64,000 bases of DNA, taken from Paenarthrobacter aurescens TC1 (lineage in GTDB: Bacteria; Actinomycetota; Actinomycetes; Actinomycetales; Micrococcaceae). The notes under the pieces are model-generated. The model did not search any database and was not told the DNA's origin. It saw only the letters and a program-made list of their open reading frames with translations. Made by a program: the position numbers and the translations under genes. Position 1 is the first letter of the stretch, and every line of letters begins with the position of its first letter. The stretch is from NCBI GenBank assembly GCA_000014925.1, contig CP000476.1, positions 236,726-300,725 of the forward strand. The letters are read 5' to 3'. Shown here in pieces: positions 36,243 to 45,690 of this stretch.

Positions 36243-36540
36243 TTATTCGTTGTCCAAGTCGAGCGCGATGACTATCGCTTCGGGCGACGGCAGGGCCTGT
36301 TGTTCGGCTTCCGGGAGTGTGTCATAGGAGTAGGAAGCAACTGCCAGCGGCTGCGCCGAGCCGTCCAAGGCGTACCGGACCGTGTGCTGGTTTTGGACCG
36401 GCACACAAGAATTCCCCCTGCCGGGCGCCGCCTCGGGAGCCTGACCTGGTCGTTGACGACAGGGACGTAAAAGTTCAGCTGCCCGAGGTGTTCCGGCTTG
36501 AATTTACCCGCTTTCAGCTCCACCACAACATAGCCCGTTA
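36243..36540 (-). pseudogene. YhcG/DUF1016 nuclease, 3' half of a split gene
   Basis: From 36540 leftwards the translation YVVVELKAGKFKPEHLGQLN and FYVPVVNDQVR is the PD-(D/E)xK core of the YhcG C-terminal nuclease domain, and the frame-corrected end (VRYALDGSAQPLAVASYSYD) reaches TAA at 36243. One base is missing near 36390, so this half also carries a frameshift. The sequence begins exactly where the gene at 45691-46432 stops matching YhcG. Joining them gives QNR-YVVVELK and a protein of about 345 residues, matching the 349-residue copy at 40868. Confidence 0.88.
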
Positions 36541-36694
36541 ACCACACTAAGTTGACTACCTGCCTTTCAGCACCCCAGCCCCCCCCCGCTCCGTATATCT
36601 GAAGTGTGGGCTGACAGTACGGTATTGCTGGTAACACGACCTAGAACGGGAATAGGTAGCTTCGAGCACCCCGCCCTGGAGAGGCGATTGGCAA

Positions 36695-38047
36695 CTATTG
36701 CTTATGCCAATCCGGAGGGAGTTGTTTCATTAGCCACCCGAGGACACCTTGAAGACCCCAGTTGAAGGCGAGGAGTCGGGCAGCAAGTTGATCCATGTCC
36801 TCACCGAAATCTCGGTCTAGTGCTCGCGCCATGTCGGCGGCACGTGTCTTTAGAGCCGCAATTGCATCGTCGGCTTCCGCGTCCGATCGTTGGCTGCGCC
36901 ATGTTGAGATGAACGTTGGAATCAAGCTCAAAATGATCCCCGACATCACAATAGAACTGGCCGAATGGAAGGCAAAGGCCCAGTCACCTTTAGGTTTCAA
37001 GGCATCCACTTCTCCAAAAAAGCAGGCATTAAGCGAGTAGTGAAAGAATGTGAAGCCACTCGGCGGATCCGCAAATACGAACTGACCGCTGTCCATACTG
37101 TGCAGCCCCTTAGTAAGAACTGTCACAACGGCGACGGTCCAGATTCCTAGAAGGAAGACAACGGTGGGGTTGACTATGTATGCGACCAGGCTTTTGCGAT
37201 ACTGCTCCAGACGGTATGCCCAGAAATATACTCCTTGCGCGCTCATGATTGAGATTCCGGTGTTTGTAAGAAACTGCGTCGCCTCCTGTTGTGTCCAAGA
37301 GTCAACGTCGGTTGGCTTAGGTGCCGTCCCTCGCCTTTTTCCCGGCCCAGGCTTTGTCGAAAATTTGAGGATGGCATCGCGCTGAAGCCTAATGAACTTG
37401 GCGGGAAGAAAAATACGCATAATGGTAATTCCAAGCCCAATTAGGTATGCGACGGTGAGAGCCAACATCCCAACGATCGTGCTGGGAGTGCTCCAATGGG
37501 CCACCACGGCAACTGCCGAGAGAATCGTAACGGCACCCAGAATAAGCGTGCTTCTAAAAGTTACAACCGCCGACGTAAAGGCGTGAATCACTCCGAAGGC
37601 GAGATTCCAGTTCCCCAGACGCCAAAGAGTACGCGGTAGTTTCCACACCAGAACGACGAGGGGAAAGGCTACGATGTAGGGAATCGACCACAGGTGCTTC
37701 CTCTTTTTGAATACAAGAACTAGAACGGCCAGGACCGCCAAAACGAACAGAACCCTGTAGTCAACGATCCATCGAAAATCGGGGGCAACAAGGGCGACCA
37801 GTGCGAGATCGAAGTCAAAGCTTGCCTTGGAAAGCACATAAGCCCAAACGACAACTGCGATCACGTCCACCACGCGAACCCACTTCCGCAACTGCCTTTG
37901 TGCGCTCTTCATCTCCGCGGTCTTGAACACGTTAGCAATTGGAGCCGCGTCGGCTTCTTCGTTGGGGGCGAGTAGATCAGAAACCTTTTGCCACACAACC
38001 TCTGAATTTTCAGCCTTCAAAATTTCCCAACTGTTGATCTCGCTCAT
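36695..38047 (-). CDS. Polytopic membrane protein of unknown function
   Basis: After a soluble N-terminus of about 60 residues, the 450-residue protein has about eight hydrophobic segments (VDVIAVVVWAYVLS, VLFVLAVLAVLVLVF, STLILGAVTILSAVAVVA, IVGMLALTVAYLIGLGI, VVFLLGIWTVAVVTVL). Near residue 330-380 a loop FTFFHYSLNACFFGEVDA and a further segment SSIVMSGIILSLIPTFI resemble a pore region but no selectivity filter is clear. The C-terminal 70 residues are soluble and helical. ATG at 38047 is preferred over the TTG at 38059. It is cargo of the mobile element. Confidence 0.7.
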   Translation of the reverse strand: MSEINSWEILKAENSEVVWQKVSDLLAPNEEADAAPIANVFKTAEMKSAQRQLRKWVRVVDVIAVVVWAYVLSKASFDFDLALVALVAPDFRWIVDYRVLFVLAVLAVLVLVFKKRKHLWSIPYIVAFPLVVLVWKLPRTLWRLGNWNLAFGVIHAFTSAVVTFRSTLILGAVTILSAVAVVAHWSTPSTIVGMLALTVAYLIGLGITIMRIFLPAKFIRLQRDAILKFSTKPGPGKRRGTAPKPTDVDSWTQQEATQFLTNTGISIMSAQGVYFWAYRLEQYRKSLVAYIVNPTVVFLLGIWTVAVVTVLTKGLHSMDSGQFVFADPPSGFTFFHYSLNACFFGEVDALKPKGDWAFAFHSASSIVMSGIILSLIPTFISTWRSQRSDAEADDAIAALKTRAADMARALDRDFGEDMDQLAARLLAFNWGLQGVLGWLMKQLPPDWHKQ

Positions 38048-38222
38048 TTTTTCTGCCAATACAATTTAGACTAGTTACGAATAGACTAGCGAACGGCTCG
38101 CTTAACAGAGGCTAGAATCCTTACGAGTGCGTTCGATAGCGAGTGGACGGCAGTTCAACGATCCCCGTCAAACATTCGGGACCCATCCACCTGCTGAAAA
38201 GCAGCATGGTACGAACGTCACA

Positions 38223-39002
38223 CTATTCGCATTGCGGATAGGAAGTGGCTACTGGCCACATCATTCGAACTGGTAGTGACCTGTCATCTTCGCTTCGGCC
38301 ACACAACGTGCGGTTTTCGACTTCAGAGGTCTTCAGCACTAAAGTCTGCCGACTATGGTCCAAGATTACGTGAGTAAAGTCTCCGTCTCCCGTGAGAACG
38401 TAACCTGTCAGAGGTTTTTGCAAGACAGAAAGACGCTCTTTTGGCAACCAAAAACTATCATTGAAAACAAGTCCTGACATGGCCAGAAAAGTTGCCAAGG
38501 CTAGGAGCAGGGAAATCGAAGCGTTTTGGGCCTGACTGCTCTTCCGAAGCAGGAAGGGCAGTGGTTTGGATCTGGCGGCAAGCCTGGCTCGGATTACACG
38601 GATAGCTAGGCTAATGGCGACTATCGCAATGGAGAATGCGATAAGGCTCAAGAACACCTTCACAGGCGCAAACAGCACGGCCAGCAGGAGGGCGACGCCG
38701 AGTGCCATGGAGGGCCCGCGTAACCCATCTTCTTCTCGTACCGCCTCACCAAGCATGGAAGACGTAAGAAGCGCCAGGAGCGACGCCACGGAGGGTAGCC
38801 CAACAGCAAAGATGATGGCCGCCAAGCCTGTAAGTCCTTGCCGACTGACGATTGTGGAAACCGTGACAGCATCTCCATGCGCCACAAGAAGCACTTTTAT
38901 GGTCATCGAGCACATGACGAGCGCGGATACGATGAGAGCAAGGTGCTCAGATGGCCAGGACGGCCGAGCGCGTCTGCCCAATCCCGCTAATTCAATCGCC
39001 AA
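38223..39002 (-). CDS. Membrane protein of unknown function
   Basis: The 259-residue protein starts at TTG with GAGGGGG upstream. It has about five transmembrane segments (HLALIVSALVMCSMTIKVLL, GLAAIIFAVGLPSVASLLAL, MALGVALLLAVLFAPVKVFL, IAFSIAIVAISLAIRVI, SISLLLALATFLAMSGLVF) and an external C-terminal domain with cysteines (TLCGRSEDDRSL). No family is recognised. It is on the same strand as and upstream of the larger membrane protein, with a 175-base gap, and may work with it. Confidence 0.65.
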   Translation of the reverse strand: MAIELAGLGRRARPSWPSEHLALIVSALVMCSMTIKVLLVAHGDAVTVSTIVSRQGLTGLAAIIFAVGLPSVASLLALLTSSMLGEAVREEDGLRGPSMALGVALLLAVLFAPVKVFLSLIAFSIAIVAISLAIRVIRARLAARSKPLPFLLRKSSQAQNASISLLLALATFLAMSGLVFNDSFWLPKERLSVLQKPLTGYVLTGDGDFTHVILDHSRQTLVLKTSEVENRTLCGRSEDDRSLPVRMMWPVATSYPQCE

Positions 39003-39717
39003 ATGTCCCCCTCACGGCTGATTCGATCATATCGTTGACCTAGGGTCATGGCGGTCGTGACGACCGTGAGTGAAGACGAGTTCGGGGTGCATTGCAGTCC
39101 TTACTCGGCGGAAGCAATACGGTAAGCCAAAAGCTACGTCGTGATCGCTTCCAATGCCGGAAGCTGTACTCGTCTTCGGTGCAGGACGAGGATGCGCCAA
39201 CCAGGGACACCTGTGGCTGCGATGAAGACCGCCGTGCTACTTGGATACATCTCCCGCAATCCCTGCCGCGGGGCCCTTCGCTCCAATTGAAAGGCAGTGG
39301 ACGACGCCATCAGTTGTCGTAGGTGTTCGGGCCTTTTCCCGGATTTCAACTCAACCACCTCGAAGCCCGTTTCCTGCACGAACGACTCCGTTCAGAGCTG
39401 GACGCCGCATTTGGAAAGCGGCCTTCAACGCCTGGGCCCTCCTTAGCAATCCTGTTGGGCGAGGCGAAAGCTAGGCTTCAGCCAGACGGATGAGCAGGTC
39501 AGCGTCATGGTTTAGGACAAAGTCGAGCCCTTCGTCGATGATCCGATGCCGCGATGCCTGCGAGTCTGCGCTATGCCGGCCTGCATCGTCAGAATGTCCC
39601 TGCTGTCCCGAGCATTCCGGGTCGTCGCCTTGAGCGGAGTGCTTTATGGCCATGCCTCATGGTAGTCATCTGTTCCAGCCTGCTGACTACCAAGTCACTT
39701 CGGAGTAGCCTGTCGTC
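39003..39717. other. Decayed region with a YhcG remnant
   Basis: On the minus strand at about 39300-39380 the words GFEVVELKSGKRPEHLRQL match the YhcG nuclease core (VVVELKSGKFRPEHLGQL) with one residue missing, followed by divergent sequence. A short minus-strand tail ending at 39474 (DEGLDFVLNHDADLLIRLAE) looks protein-like but has no partner. The rest has no supportable gene. Confidence 0.55.
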
Positions 39718-40851
39718 GTGGCCAGCATTGTCACTCGACCCCGCTCGGATGGAACCACGGCTTTCACGGTTCGGTGGCGGGACTATAAGACCCGGCATCA
39801 ACATCGCACGACGCTAAGGTCGGAGGAAGAAGCCCTTAGCCTGGTTCGATACCTCGATAAAGGCGGACGGATGCAGGCCTCGTCTCCCCCTGCCAAACAT
39901 CCGGGGAAGCCGGGCGTTCCCACGGTAGCTGGAGTGGTCCAGGAACACATCGACCTGCTGGTTCGTCCCTCCCCCGGAACCATCAGGACATACCAGCGAA
40001 TTCTCGACCTGCACATTCAGAACACGATCGGGCACATTCCAATCGATGAATTCGGCTACCGGGAGGACATGCGTTGGATCAAGGGGCTTTCCGCTGAGGG
40101 TATCGCGCCTAAAAGTATCCACAACATGCACGGGCTACTGTCGGCTGCGATGACGACGGCAGAGTTGCTCGGCTACGTCTCCGCGAATCCCTGCCGGCGC
40201 GTCCCCCTCCCCACAGTTGAAAGGGCAGGAGACGAAGGCATGTTCCTCACTCACGCCGAATTTGGCTTGCTCATTGAATGTATGCATGAGCCGTACAAGA
40301 CCCTGGTGCAATTCCTGGTCATGACAGGAGCCAGATTTGGAGAAGCAACGGCGCTGAGGGTCGCCGACATCGATCTCCGCTCCACGCCTCCGACCGCACG
40401 AATCAACAAAGCGTGGAAACGCGATGCGCAAAGCGGCTACTACATCGGGCCGACAAAGACAGGAGCGGGAAAGCGCACTATCGGGCTCAATCCCGCCCTG
40501 GTGAACCTGCTCGTACCTCTCGTTGCAAGCCGGCCGGGAAGCGAGCTGTTGTTCACCACCGCACAGGGCCACAGGGTGTCACACAAACCATTTTGGCAAC
40601 ATCACTGGGTACCCACCGTCCTCGCCGCCCGAGCCCGGGGTCTAACGAAGACGCCACGAATCCACGATCTGCGGCACACCCATGCCTCATGGCTCATCCA
40701 GGACGGGGTACTTTCCCTCTTCGCGATATCCCGCCGTTTGGGTCATGCATCCGTTCGAACTACAGAGCAGGTGTACGGGCACCTGATGCCCCAAGCGCTC
40801 CAGGACGGCGCCGACGCCACTGAACGGTCCGTCAGAGGCTTCATTTCATAG
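39718..40851 (+). CDS. Tyrosine-type site-specific recombinase (phage integrase family)
   Basis: The 377-residue integrase has an N-terminal arm-binding domain (FTVRWRDYKTRHQHRTTL), a core-binding SAM-like region (IRTYQRILDLHIQNTIGHIP) and the catalytic domain with Arg in TGARFGEATALRV, HDLRHTHASWL for His-x-x-Arg, and the tyrosine in TTEQVYGHLM. All active residues are visible. GTG at 39718 is the start. It is phage/ICE-like rather than Tn554-like and converges on the intact YhcG gene. It may mark an older integration event inside the element. Confidence 0.92.
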   Translation: MASIVTRPRSDGTTAFTVRWRDYKTRHQHRTTLRSEEEALSLVRYLDKGGRMQASSPPAKHPGKPGVPTVAGVVQEHIDLLVRPSPGTIRTYQRILDLHIQNTIGHIPIDEFGYREDMRWIKGLSAEGIAPKSIHNMHGLLSAAMTTAELLGYVSANPCRRVPLPTVERAGDEGMFLTHAEFGLLIECMHEPYKTLVQFLVMTGARFGEATALRVADIDLRSTPPTARINKAWKRDAQSGYYIGPTKTGAGKRTIGLNPALVNLLVPLVASRPGSELLFTTAQGHRVSHKPFWQHHWVPTVLAARARGLTKTPRIHDLRHTHASWLIQDGVLSLFAISRRLGHASVRTTEQVYGHLMPQALQDGADATERSVRGFIS

Positions 40852-40867
40852 CTTGTGTGTTCCGTTT

Positions 40868-41917
40868 TCAGTCAGCGTCACGGGAGTCCGGCACTGTTCC
40901 CTGCTCAAGAGCGGCAGTAATTGCTTGCGGAGACGGCAGCGCCGCCCGTTCCTCCGGAGGAAGGGAGTCGTAGGTGTAGGAGCTAACGGCTACGGGCTGG
41001 GAGGACCCGTCGAGTGCATACCTAACTGTTGGCTCATGCTTTGAGCCGCACACGAGAATGCCTACCGTAGGGGCCATCCCCGGGAATCTCACCCGGTCGT
41101 TGACGGCCGCCACGTAAAAATTCAACTGTCCCAGATGCTCGGGCCTGAACTTGCCGGACTTAAGCTCCACAACCACAAAGCGGTTGGTCGGCACATGTAC
41201 CAGAAGAAGGTCAATGTAGAAGTCCTCACCTTCTACATCGAGGTGGAACTGCCGGCCATAGAAGGCGAACCCTCGGCCGAACTCAGCCAAAGTCTGAGAC
41301 ATCCGCTGAGTCATGGCCTCTTCCATGGCCAGTTCTTCGACTTCCTTGGTCAAACCGAGGAAGTCGAACACCAACGGATCCTTGGCTACACTGCGTGCCA
41401 ATGCTGCCCCATCCTCCGAGAGACGTTCTTCGAGGTTGTTCGGTGCCGCACCAGCCCTGCGATGAAGTCCTGTTGTGATCTGGTGCTCGAGGACTTCCAG
41501 CCTCCAGTTGTGTTCGCCTGCTCGTTCCGCGTACCAATTGCGGATCTCTGGGTCTTTCAGTTTGAGCAGCTCGATGATGTGGCCCCAAGGCAGTCGGCCA
41601 ACCCGAGCCTTGTCTTCGGGATGGGACAGGTCCCAGGCTGCTGCGAAGGCCCGCATGTAGAAGAGGTTTGAACGGGAGAATCCACGCATGTGGGGAAACG
41701 CTGATTTCAGGTCGGTGGCCAGTCGCTGCAGTATCTTGGTTCCCCAGGGCTGGGCTGCCTGTCGCTCCAGGATCGTGGACCCGATTTCCCAGTACATCTG
41801 GACCATGGCATTGCTTGCGGCCTGCTGGGCGCGTAACTGTGCCGAGCTGACGAGTTCCTTGAGGGAAACGAGGATGCCGGCATAGCCGTTGGGCAGTTCA
41901 GGTTCTATCTGGGGCAC
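40868..41917 (-). CDS. YhcG/DUF1016 family nuclease, intact
   Basis: The 349-residue protein has the helical DUF1016 N-terminal domain (MVQMYWEIGSTILERQAAQP, FSRSNLFYMRAFAAAWDLSH, LPWGHIIELLKL) and the PD-(D/E)xK nuclease domain (FYIDLLLVHVPTNRFVVVEL, KSGKFRPEHLGQLNFYVAAV). Catalytic D, E and K (IDLLL, VELKSGK) are present. Family members are often found beside restriction-modification and mobile elements and have nuclease activity. The start is GTG after GGTGGGGG. A perfect inverted repeat lies 60 bases upstream. Confidence 0.92.
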   Translation of the reverse strand: MPQIEPELPNGYAGILVSLKELVSSAQLRAQQAASNAMVQMYWEIGSTILERQAAQPWGTKILQRLATDLKSAFPHMRGFSRSNLFYMRAFAAAWDLSHPEDKARVGRLPWGHIIELLKLKDPEIRNWYAERAGEHNWRLEVLEHQITTGLHRRAGAAPNNLEERLSEDGAALARSVAKDPLVFDFLGLTKEVEELAMEEAMTQRMSQTLAEFGRGFAFYGRQFHLDVEGEDFYIDLLLVHVPTNRFVVVELKSGKFRPEHLGQLNFYVAAVNDRVRFPGMAPTVGILVCGSKHEPTVRYALDGSSQPVAVSSYTYDSLPPEERAALPSPQAITAALEQGTVPDSRDAD

Positions 41918-41977
41918 GCCCCCACCTTAGTCGTTGGAGCCGACAGGGCCCCGGCAGGGCTCCGGCAGGGCCCGCAG

Positions 41978-42009
41978 CTGAATAGTCCAAAGAACTTTGG
42001 ACTATTCAG
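41978..42009. promoter_or_regulatory. Perfect palindrome upstream of intact YhcG gene
   Basis: CTGAATAGTCCAAAG (41978-41992) and CTTTGGACTATTCAG (41995-42009) form a perfect 15-bp inverted repeat separated by AA. A weaker relative (AATAGTCCAGAG-AA-CTTTGGACAACT) follows at about 42043-42070. The site lies between the YhcG gene and the recombinase pair. It could be an operator for either, or a recombinase core site with 12-bp arms and an 8-bp spacer. Confidence 0.75.
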
Positions 42010-42178
42010 AACCCCTCCTGGGCGACGCATCGTCCTTGGAACAAATAGTCCAGAGAACTTTGGACAACTGGGGCGGCAATAGAGGATCAGTCGGCTTTGG
42101 GGCGAAGATGGCGGCCCACCCTAGGCGCATGTCGGAGTGTCGTACGGCCGGTGGCCTGCGGTTCTGCAAGGCTCAGCT

Positions 42179-43339
42179 ATGGACTGGACCGATTCCCGTC
42201 AGGAGTTCCATTCTCAACGCGTTCTACCGGGGGCGGACTTGCCGAGGATCGGCCGCGTGACCAGGACGGCGGACGGCGCTTTGCCGTGGCGCGTCACCGG
42301 CCTGACCGCCGATTCCGACGCCAAGGATATCGACGACTTCTTGCTCACGCTGGCCACGAATGACTGCAGCCCGCAGACCCTTCGTTCCTACGCATTCGAC
42401 CTACTGCGCTGGTGGAGGTTCCTGGCCGCCGTGGGGATCCGCTGGAGTACAGCGACGCGGGAGGACGTGCGGGACCTGGTCCTCTGGATGAGGCAGCCAC
42501 GGCAGGAAGGCAGGCGCGCGTACAGTCCCACCTCGATCAACCACATGCTCTCGGTACTTTTTGTGTTCTACGAGCATCACGCTCGGCTAGGGCAGGGGCC
42601 GGTTGCGAATCCGATACCTAGCGCTGCCATGGGCATGCGCCGATACCAGCACCACAACCCGCTGGCCCCTTACCAGCCGCAGAAGCGGGCGGCTTACCGG
42701 CAGCGCGTCGTCACAGGGACACCCAGGGCGCTGTCCCACGATCTCGTAGGCCGCGTCTTCACGGCCCTGACCTCTACCCGGGACAAAGCGTTGGTGGCCA
42801 TGTACCTGGCCACAGGTGCCCGGGCCAGCGAACTGCTCGGAATGAAGGCCCGGGACGTCGACTGGGGCAATCAGTCAATCGCGGTCGTATCCAAAGGGAC
42901 TCGCGCGTACCAATGGGTGCCCACGTCCCCGGACTCATTGACCTGGCTGAGGCTTTACCTTAGCGAGATGCCCTTGACCTCGCCTGAGGATGCCCTGTGG
43001 CGTACGCTTCGCCGGCCTTATCGCCCACTGCAATACTCTGCTTTGCGGGCAATGCTGGTGCGAGTAAACAAGGCCCTGGGAACCGCCATTACGCTGCACG
43101 ATTTCCGTCATACCTGCGCTTCCCGGCTGGCCAATGACCCGTCCATCCCTCTTACCGACGTGCAGGCCGTTCTAAGGCACAAGCACCTCACCACGACGTC
43201 CAAATACATCCACACCAACACCCAGGACATGGTCCAACGCGTCCTGCAGCACCACGAGGCGCCCCGGGACTCATCACCAACACGCGCTTGGGGATACGAC
43301 CCGTCAGACATGGCCGAGCTCTTCGGTACCTTGCCATGA
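42179..43339 (+). CDS. Tyrosine recombinase, Tn554 TnpA-like
   Basis: ATG at 42179 gives a recombinase of about 386 residues. It contains a core-binding domain (CSPQTLRSYAFDLLRWWRFL, SPTSINHMLSVLFVFYEHHA) and the catalytic domain with TGARASELLGMK (Arg), ITLHDFRHTCASRL (His, Arg), LRHKHLTTTSKYIHT with the tyrosine. Its stop overlaps the start of the second, larger recombinase (ATGA). Two overlapping tyrosine recombinases of unequal size are the hallmark of Tn554-type elements (TnpA, TnpB). The longer frame to 42137 has no better start. Confidence 0.88.
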   Translation: MDWTDSRQEFHSQRVLPGADLPRIGRVTRTADGALPWRVTGLTADSDAKDIDDFLLTLATNDCSPQTLRSYAFDLLRWWRFLAAVGIRWSTATREDVRDLVLWMRQPRQEGRRAYSPTSINHMLSVLFVFYEHHARLGQGPVANPIPSAAMGMRRYQHHNPLAPYQPQKRAAYRQRVVTGTPRALSHDLVGRVFTALTSTRDKALVAMYLATGARASELLGMKARDVDWGNQSIAVVSKGTRAYQWVPTSPDSLTWLRLYLSEMPLTSPEDALWRTLRRPYRPLQYSALRAMLVRVNKALGTAITLHDFRHTCASRLANDPSIPLTDVQAVLRHKHLTTTSKYIHTNTQDMVQRVLQHHEAPRDSSPTRAWGYDPSDMAELFGTLP

Positions 43340-45630
43340 CGGCCACCGTGACCGTCCCTGAAGCCGCGACCTCTTGGGAGTCGTGCTCCGCCCCTGTGGG
43401 CGCCCGGTGGAGCCTGAACGAAATTACTGCCCGCTCCACCGAGCTGCTCCCAGGCACCAAGAAAAGACAGGTGGAACGGGCAAGAGGTTTGGCCTACCTC
43501 CTGGAATGGCTTGGCACTTTCCCCGGCGATAACTGGCAGCAGCGTTGGATTGCGGCCGGTTGTGACCAGGCTGGCACGTCATGGGGGCAGCAGGATCTCA
43601 TTCCGTACAGGAAGTCGCTGCAGGGCAGTGCCGTGATCGCTCTTGTCGTTCTTGGCGTCGTCCGGCCTTCCATGCTTTGGCTGCGGACAGCCACCCCGCC
43701 GCACATGTTCATCACCTACAGAAGCGTCGTCGACTCCGAAACGTTTGCCCTGTTGGATGAAAAGCTCAGCACTTTCCACCTGTCGAAAACCTCCAAAATG
43801 TTGGCCCTGAACGCGATGACCCTCCTGAGGATCCGTACAGGTGTCCCGTTGCTGAGTGTCACGGCATCACAGTTCCTTCGTGCCGAAGCTGAATGGAAAG
43901 CCTTGAGGAGAACCCGTTCGGTCGGCGTGGTCTGGCAAGCCCTCCAGGCTTGCGGGGCTCTATCAGGAGAGCCAGCTGACTACCGTGCACTGCAGCTGGA
44001 GGGACGGCGCACGGTCCCACAGCTCGTCGACACGTACGGGGTCAGCAATCCGAGGATCCGCTCGTTGCTCATCGACTACCTTACGGAGAGAGCTGCCGCT
44101 CTCGATTACTCGTCCTTGGCCGGGCTGACCCGCATGCTGGTCCGGAACTTCTGGACCGACATTGAATGCCATCATCCCGGGCAGGACACCATCAGACTCC
44201 CGCACGACACCGCGACAGCTTGGAAGCAGCGCCTTCGGTACCTGTCTGGAGGGCGGGAACGCCGAGACTACTTTGCGCACCTGACCGCGGTGCGGGCGTT
44301 CTACACCGACCTTGCCCAGTGGGCCATTACCGAGCCCGAGCGGTGGGCGCTGTGGGCCTGTCCGTCGCCGGTCAGTGCAGCCGAAACCAGCAACCTGGCC
44401 AAGCAAAAGCACCAACGGCAGTCGCGCATGCATCAGCGCACCCGAACCCTCGCGCCCTGGCTCAATGCCCTCGTCTCAGCAGCGGCGAAGGAGCGCGCCG
44501 AAACGGCCGCTCTTCTCCAAGCAGCATCCCAGGCAGCGGAAGGTGAACTCCTGACCGTTCACGGGATTACCTACCGCCGCGTTGTCCGCGGCCACTACCG
44601 GGACAACGGGTGGCCATCGGTTGAGAACCTGGAGACCGGTGCTGTCATATGGTTGCGTCGCGCGGAAGAAACGGCGTTCTGGAGCTGGGCGATTCTCGAG
44701 GTCCTCCGTCTGACCGGACTGCGTGTTGAGGAACTCGTTGAACTGACCCATACCTCCATCCGGCGTTACGATCCGACTGCTGGAGAAGCGACAGTCCTGC
44801 TGCACGTCGCTCCCTCGAAAACCGACAGGGAACGGCTCATCCCGGCTTCTCCGGAACTGGCCTCAGTCCTGGCCACGATTATTCGCAGGGTAAAGGGACC
44901 AGATGACACCCTTCCCCTCGTAAGCCGCTTCGACCCTCTGGAACGCAGTTGGGGAGCCAAGCTTCCTCACCTCTTCCAGCTCAGGCTTGGCGGAGTTCCT
45001 CGGGTACTTTCCACAGCCGGTGTGCGAAGCTTCCTCGGCGCGTTGGCCGCCAAAGCGGACTGCAAGGACATCGACGGAACACCGCTAACTTTCACCCCTC
45101 ACGACCTGCGCCGCATTTTCGCAACGGAGACCGTCAACAGCGGTCTGCCCGTCCACATTGCCCAGCACCTACTCGGCCACCTGAACCTCAACACGACCCA
45201 GGGCTACATCGCCGTCTACCCCGAACAGGTCATCAGAAACTACCGCAGCTTCATCGACAACCGACGAGTCTTCCGCCCCGCCCAGGAGTACCGGGATCCC
45301 ACATCGGAAGAATGGGCGGAATTCGAGAACCACTTCACCCTCAGGAGGGTGGCCCTCGGAACATGCCACCGCCCCTACGGCACGCCCTGCATTCATGAGC
45401 ATGCTTGTGTGCGCTGTCCCATGCTCCAAGTCGACCCTGCCCAGCTGCCTAGGCTTCACGAGCTGGAGACAAACGCAGTCACGCGGCTTGAAGAGGCCAA
45501 GCAAAAGACGTGGCTCGGCGAAGTCGCCGCGCTCGAGGAATCATTGCGCCACATCCGGGAGAAACAAGTGCAGGCAACCCAAATCAGCGACCGGGTCAGC
45601 AGTGGCGCCGAGCTCTACAACGGACACTAA
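43336..45630 (+). CDS. Large tyrosine recombinase, Tn554 TnpB-like
   Basis: The 764-residue protein has a long N-terminal region, a catalytic domain with LTGLRVEELVELTH (Arg), FTPHDLRRIFATETV, HIAQHLLGHLNLNTTQGYI (His and Tyr), and a cysteine/histidine-rich C-terminal cluster CHRPYGTPCIHEHACVRC followed by a coiled coil (LEEAKQKTWLGEVAALEESL). This layout is that of TnpB of Tn554-like elements. ATG at 43336 overlaps the preceding stop. No TnpC-like small gene follows: the element ends about 60 bases after the stop, inside the split YhcG gene. Confidence 0.9.
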   Translation: MTATVTVPEAATSWESCSAPVGARWSLNEITARSTELLPGTKKRQVERARGLAYLLEWLGTFPGDNWQQRWIAAGCDQAGTSWGQQDLIPYRKSLQGSAVIALVVLGVVRPSMLWLRTATPPHMFITYRSVVDSETFALLDEKLSTFHLSKTSKMLALNAMTLLRIRTGVPLLSVTASQFLRAEAEWKALRRTRSVGVVWQALQACGALSGEPADYRALQLEGRRTVPQLVDTYGVSNPRIRSLLIDYLTERAAALDYSSLAGLTRMLVRNFWTDIECHHPGQDTIRLPHDTATAWKQRLRYLSGGRERRDYFAHLTAVRAFYTDLAQWAITEPERWALWACPSPVSAAETSNLAKQKHQRQSRMHQRTRTLAPWLNALVSAAAKERAETAALLQAASQAAEGELLTVHGITYRRVVRGHYRDNGWPSVENLETGAVIWLRRAEETAFWSWAILEVLRLTGLRVEELVELTHTSIRRYDPTAGEATVLLHVAPSKTDRERLIPASPELASVLATIIRRVKGPDDTLPLVSRFDPLERSWGAKLPHLFQLRLGGVPRVLSTAGVRSFLGALAAKADCKDIDGTPLTFTPHDLRRIFATETVNSGLPVHIAQHLLGHLNLNTTQGYIAVYPEQVIRNYRSFIDNRRVFRPAQEYRDPTSEEWAEFENHFTLRRVALGTCHRPYGTPCIHEHACVRCPMLQVDPAQLPRLHELETNAVTRLEEAKQKTWLGEVAALEESLRHIREKQVQATQISDRVSSGAELYNGH

Positions 45631-45690
45631 ATCAGGCAGCTAAAGCGAAATGCTCCCCCAGCCGGCGTAAACCCTTAGTGCAGTTAAATC

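Larger units (their letters stand above)
36541..45690. mobile_element. 9.15-kb mobile element interrupting a YhcG gene
   Basis: The two halves of one YhcG gene (minus strand) flank this segment. Its left end reads TTAACCACACTAAG inward (from 36552 or so), and its right end read inward on the other strand is TTAACTGCACTAAG, an imperfect 14-base inverted repeat at the junctions. It contains a Tn554-like recombinase pair next to the right end, a further tyrosine recombinase, an intact YhcG gene, a YhcG remnant and two membrane-protein genes. Exact ends are uncertain by about ten bases. Confidence 0.78.

Noticed and set aside
43288..45630. Start of the large recombinase at 43288
   Set aside because: It would overlap the preceding gene by 52 bases; ATG at 43336 gives the usual ATGA coupling.
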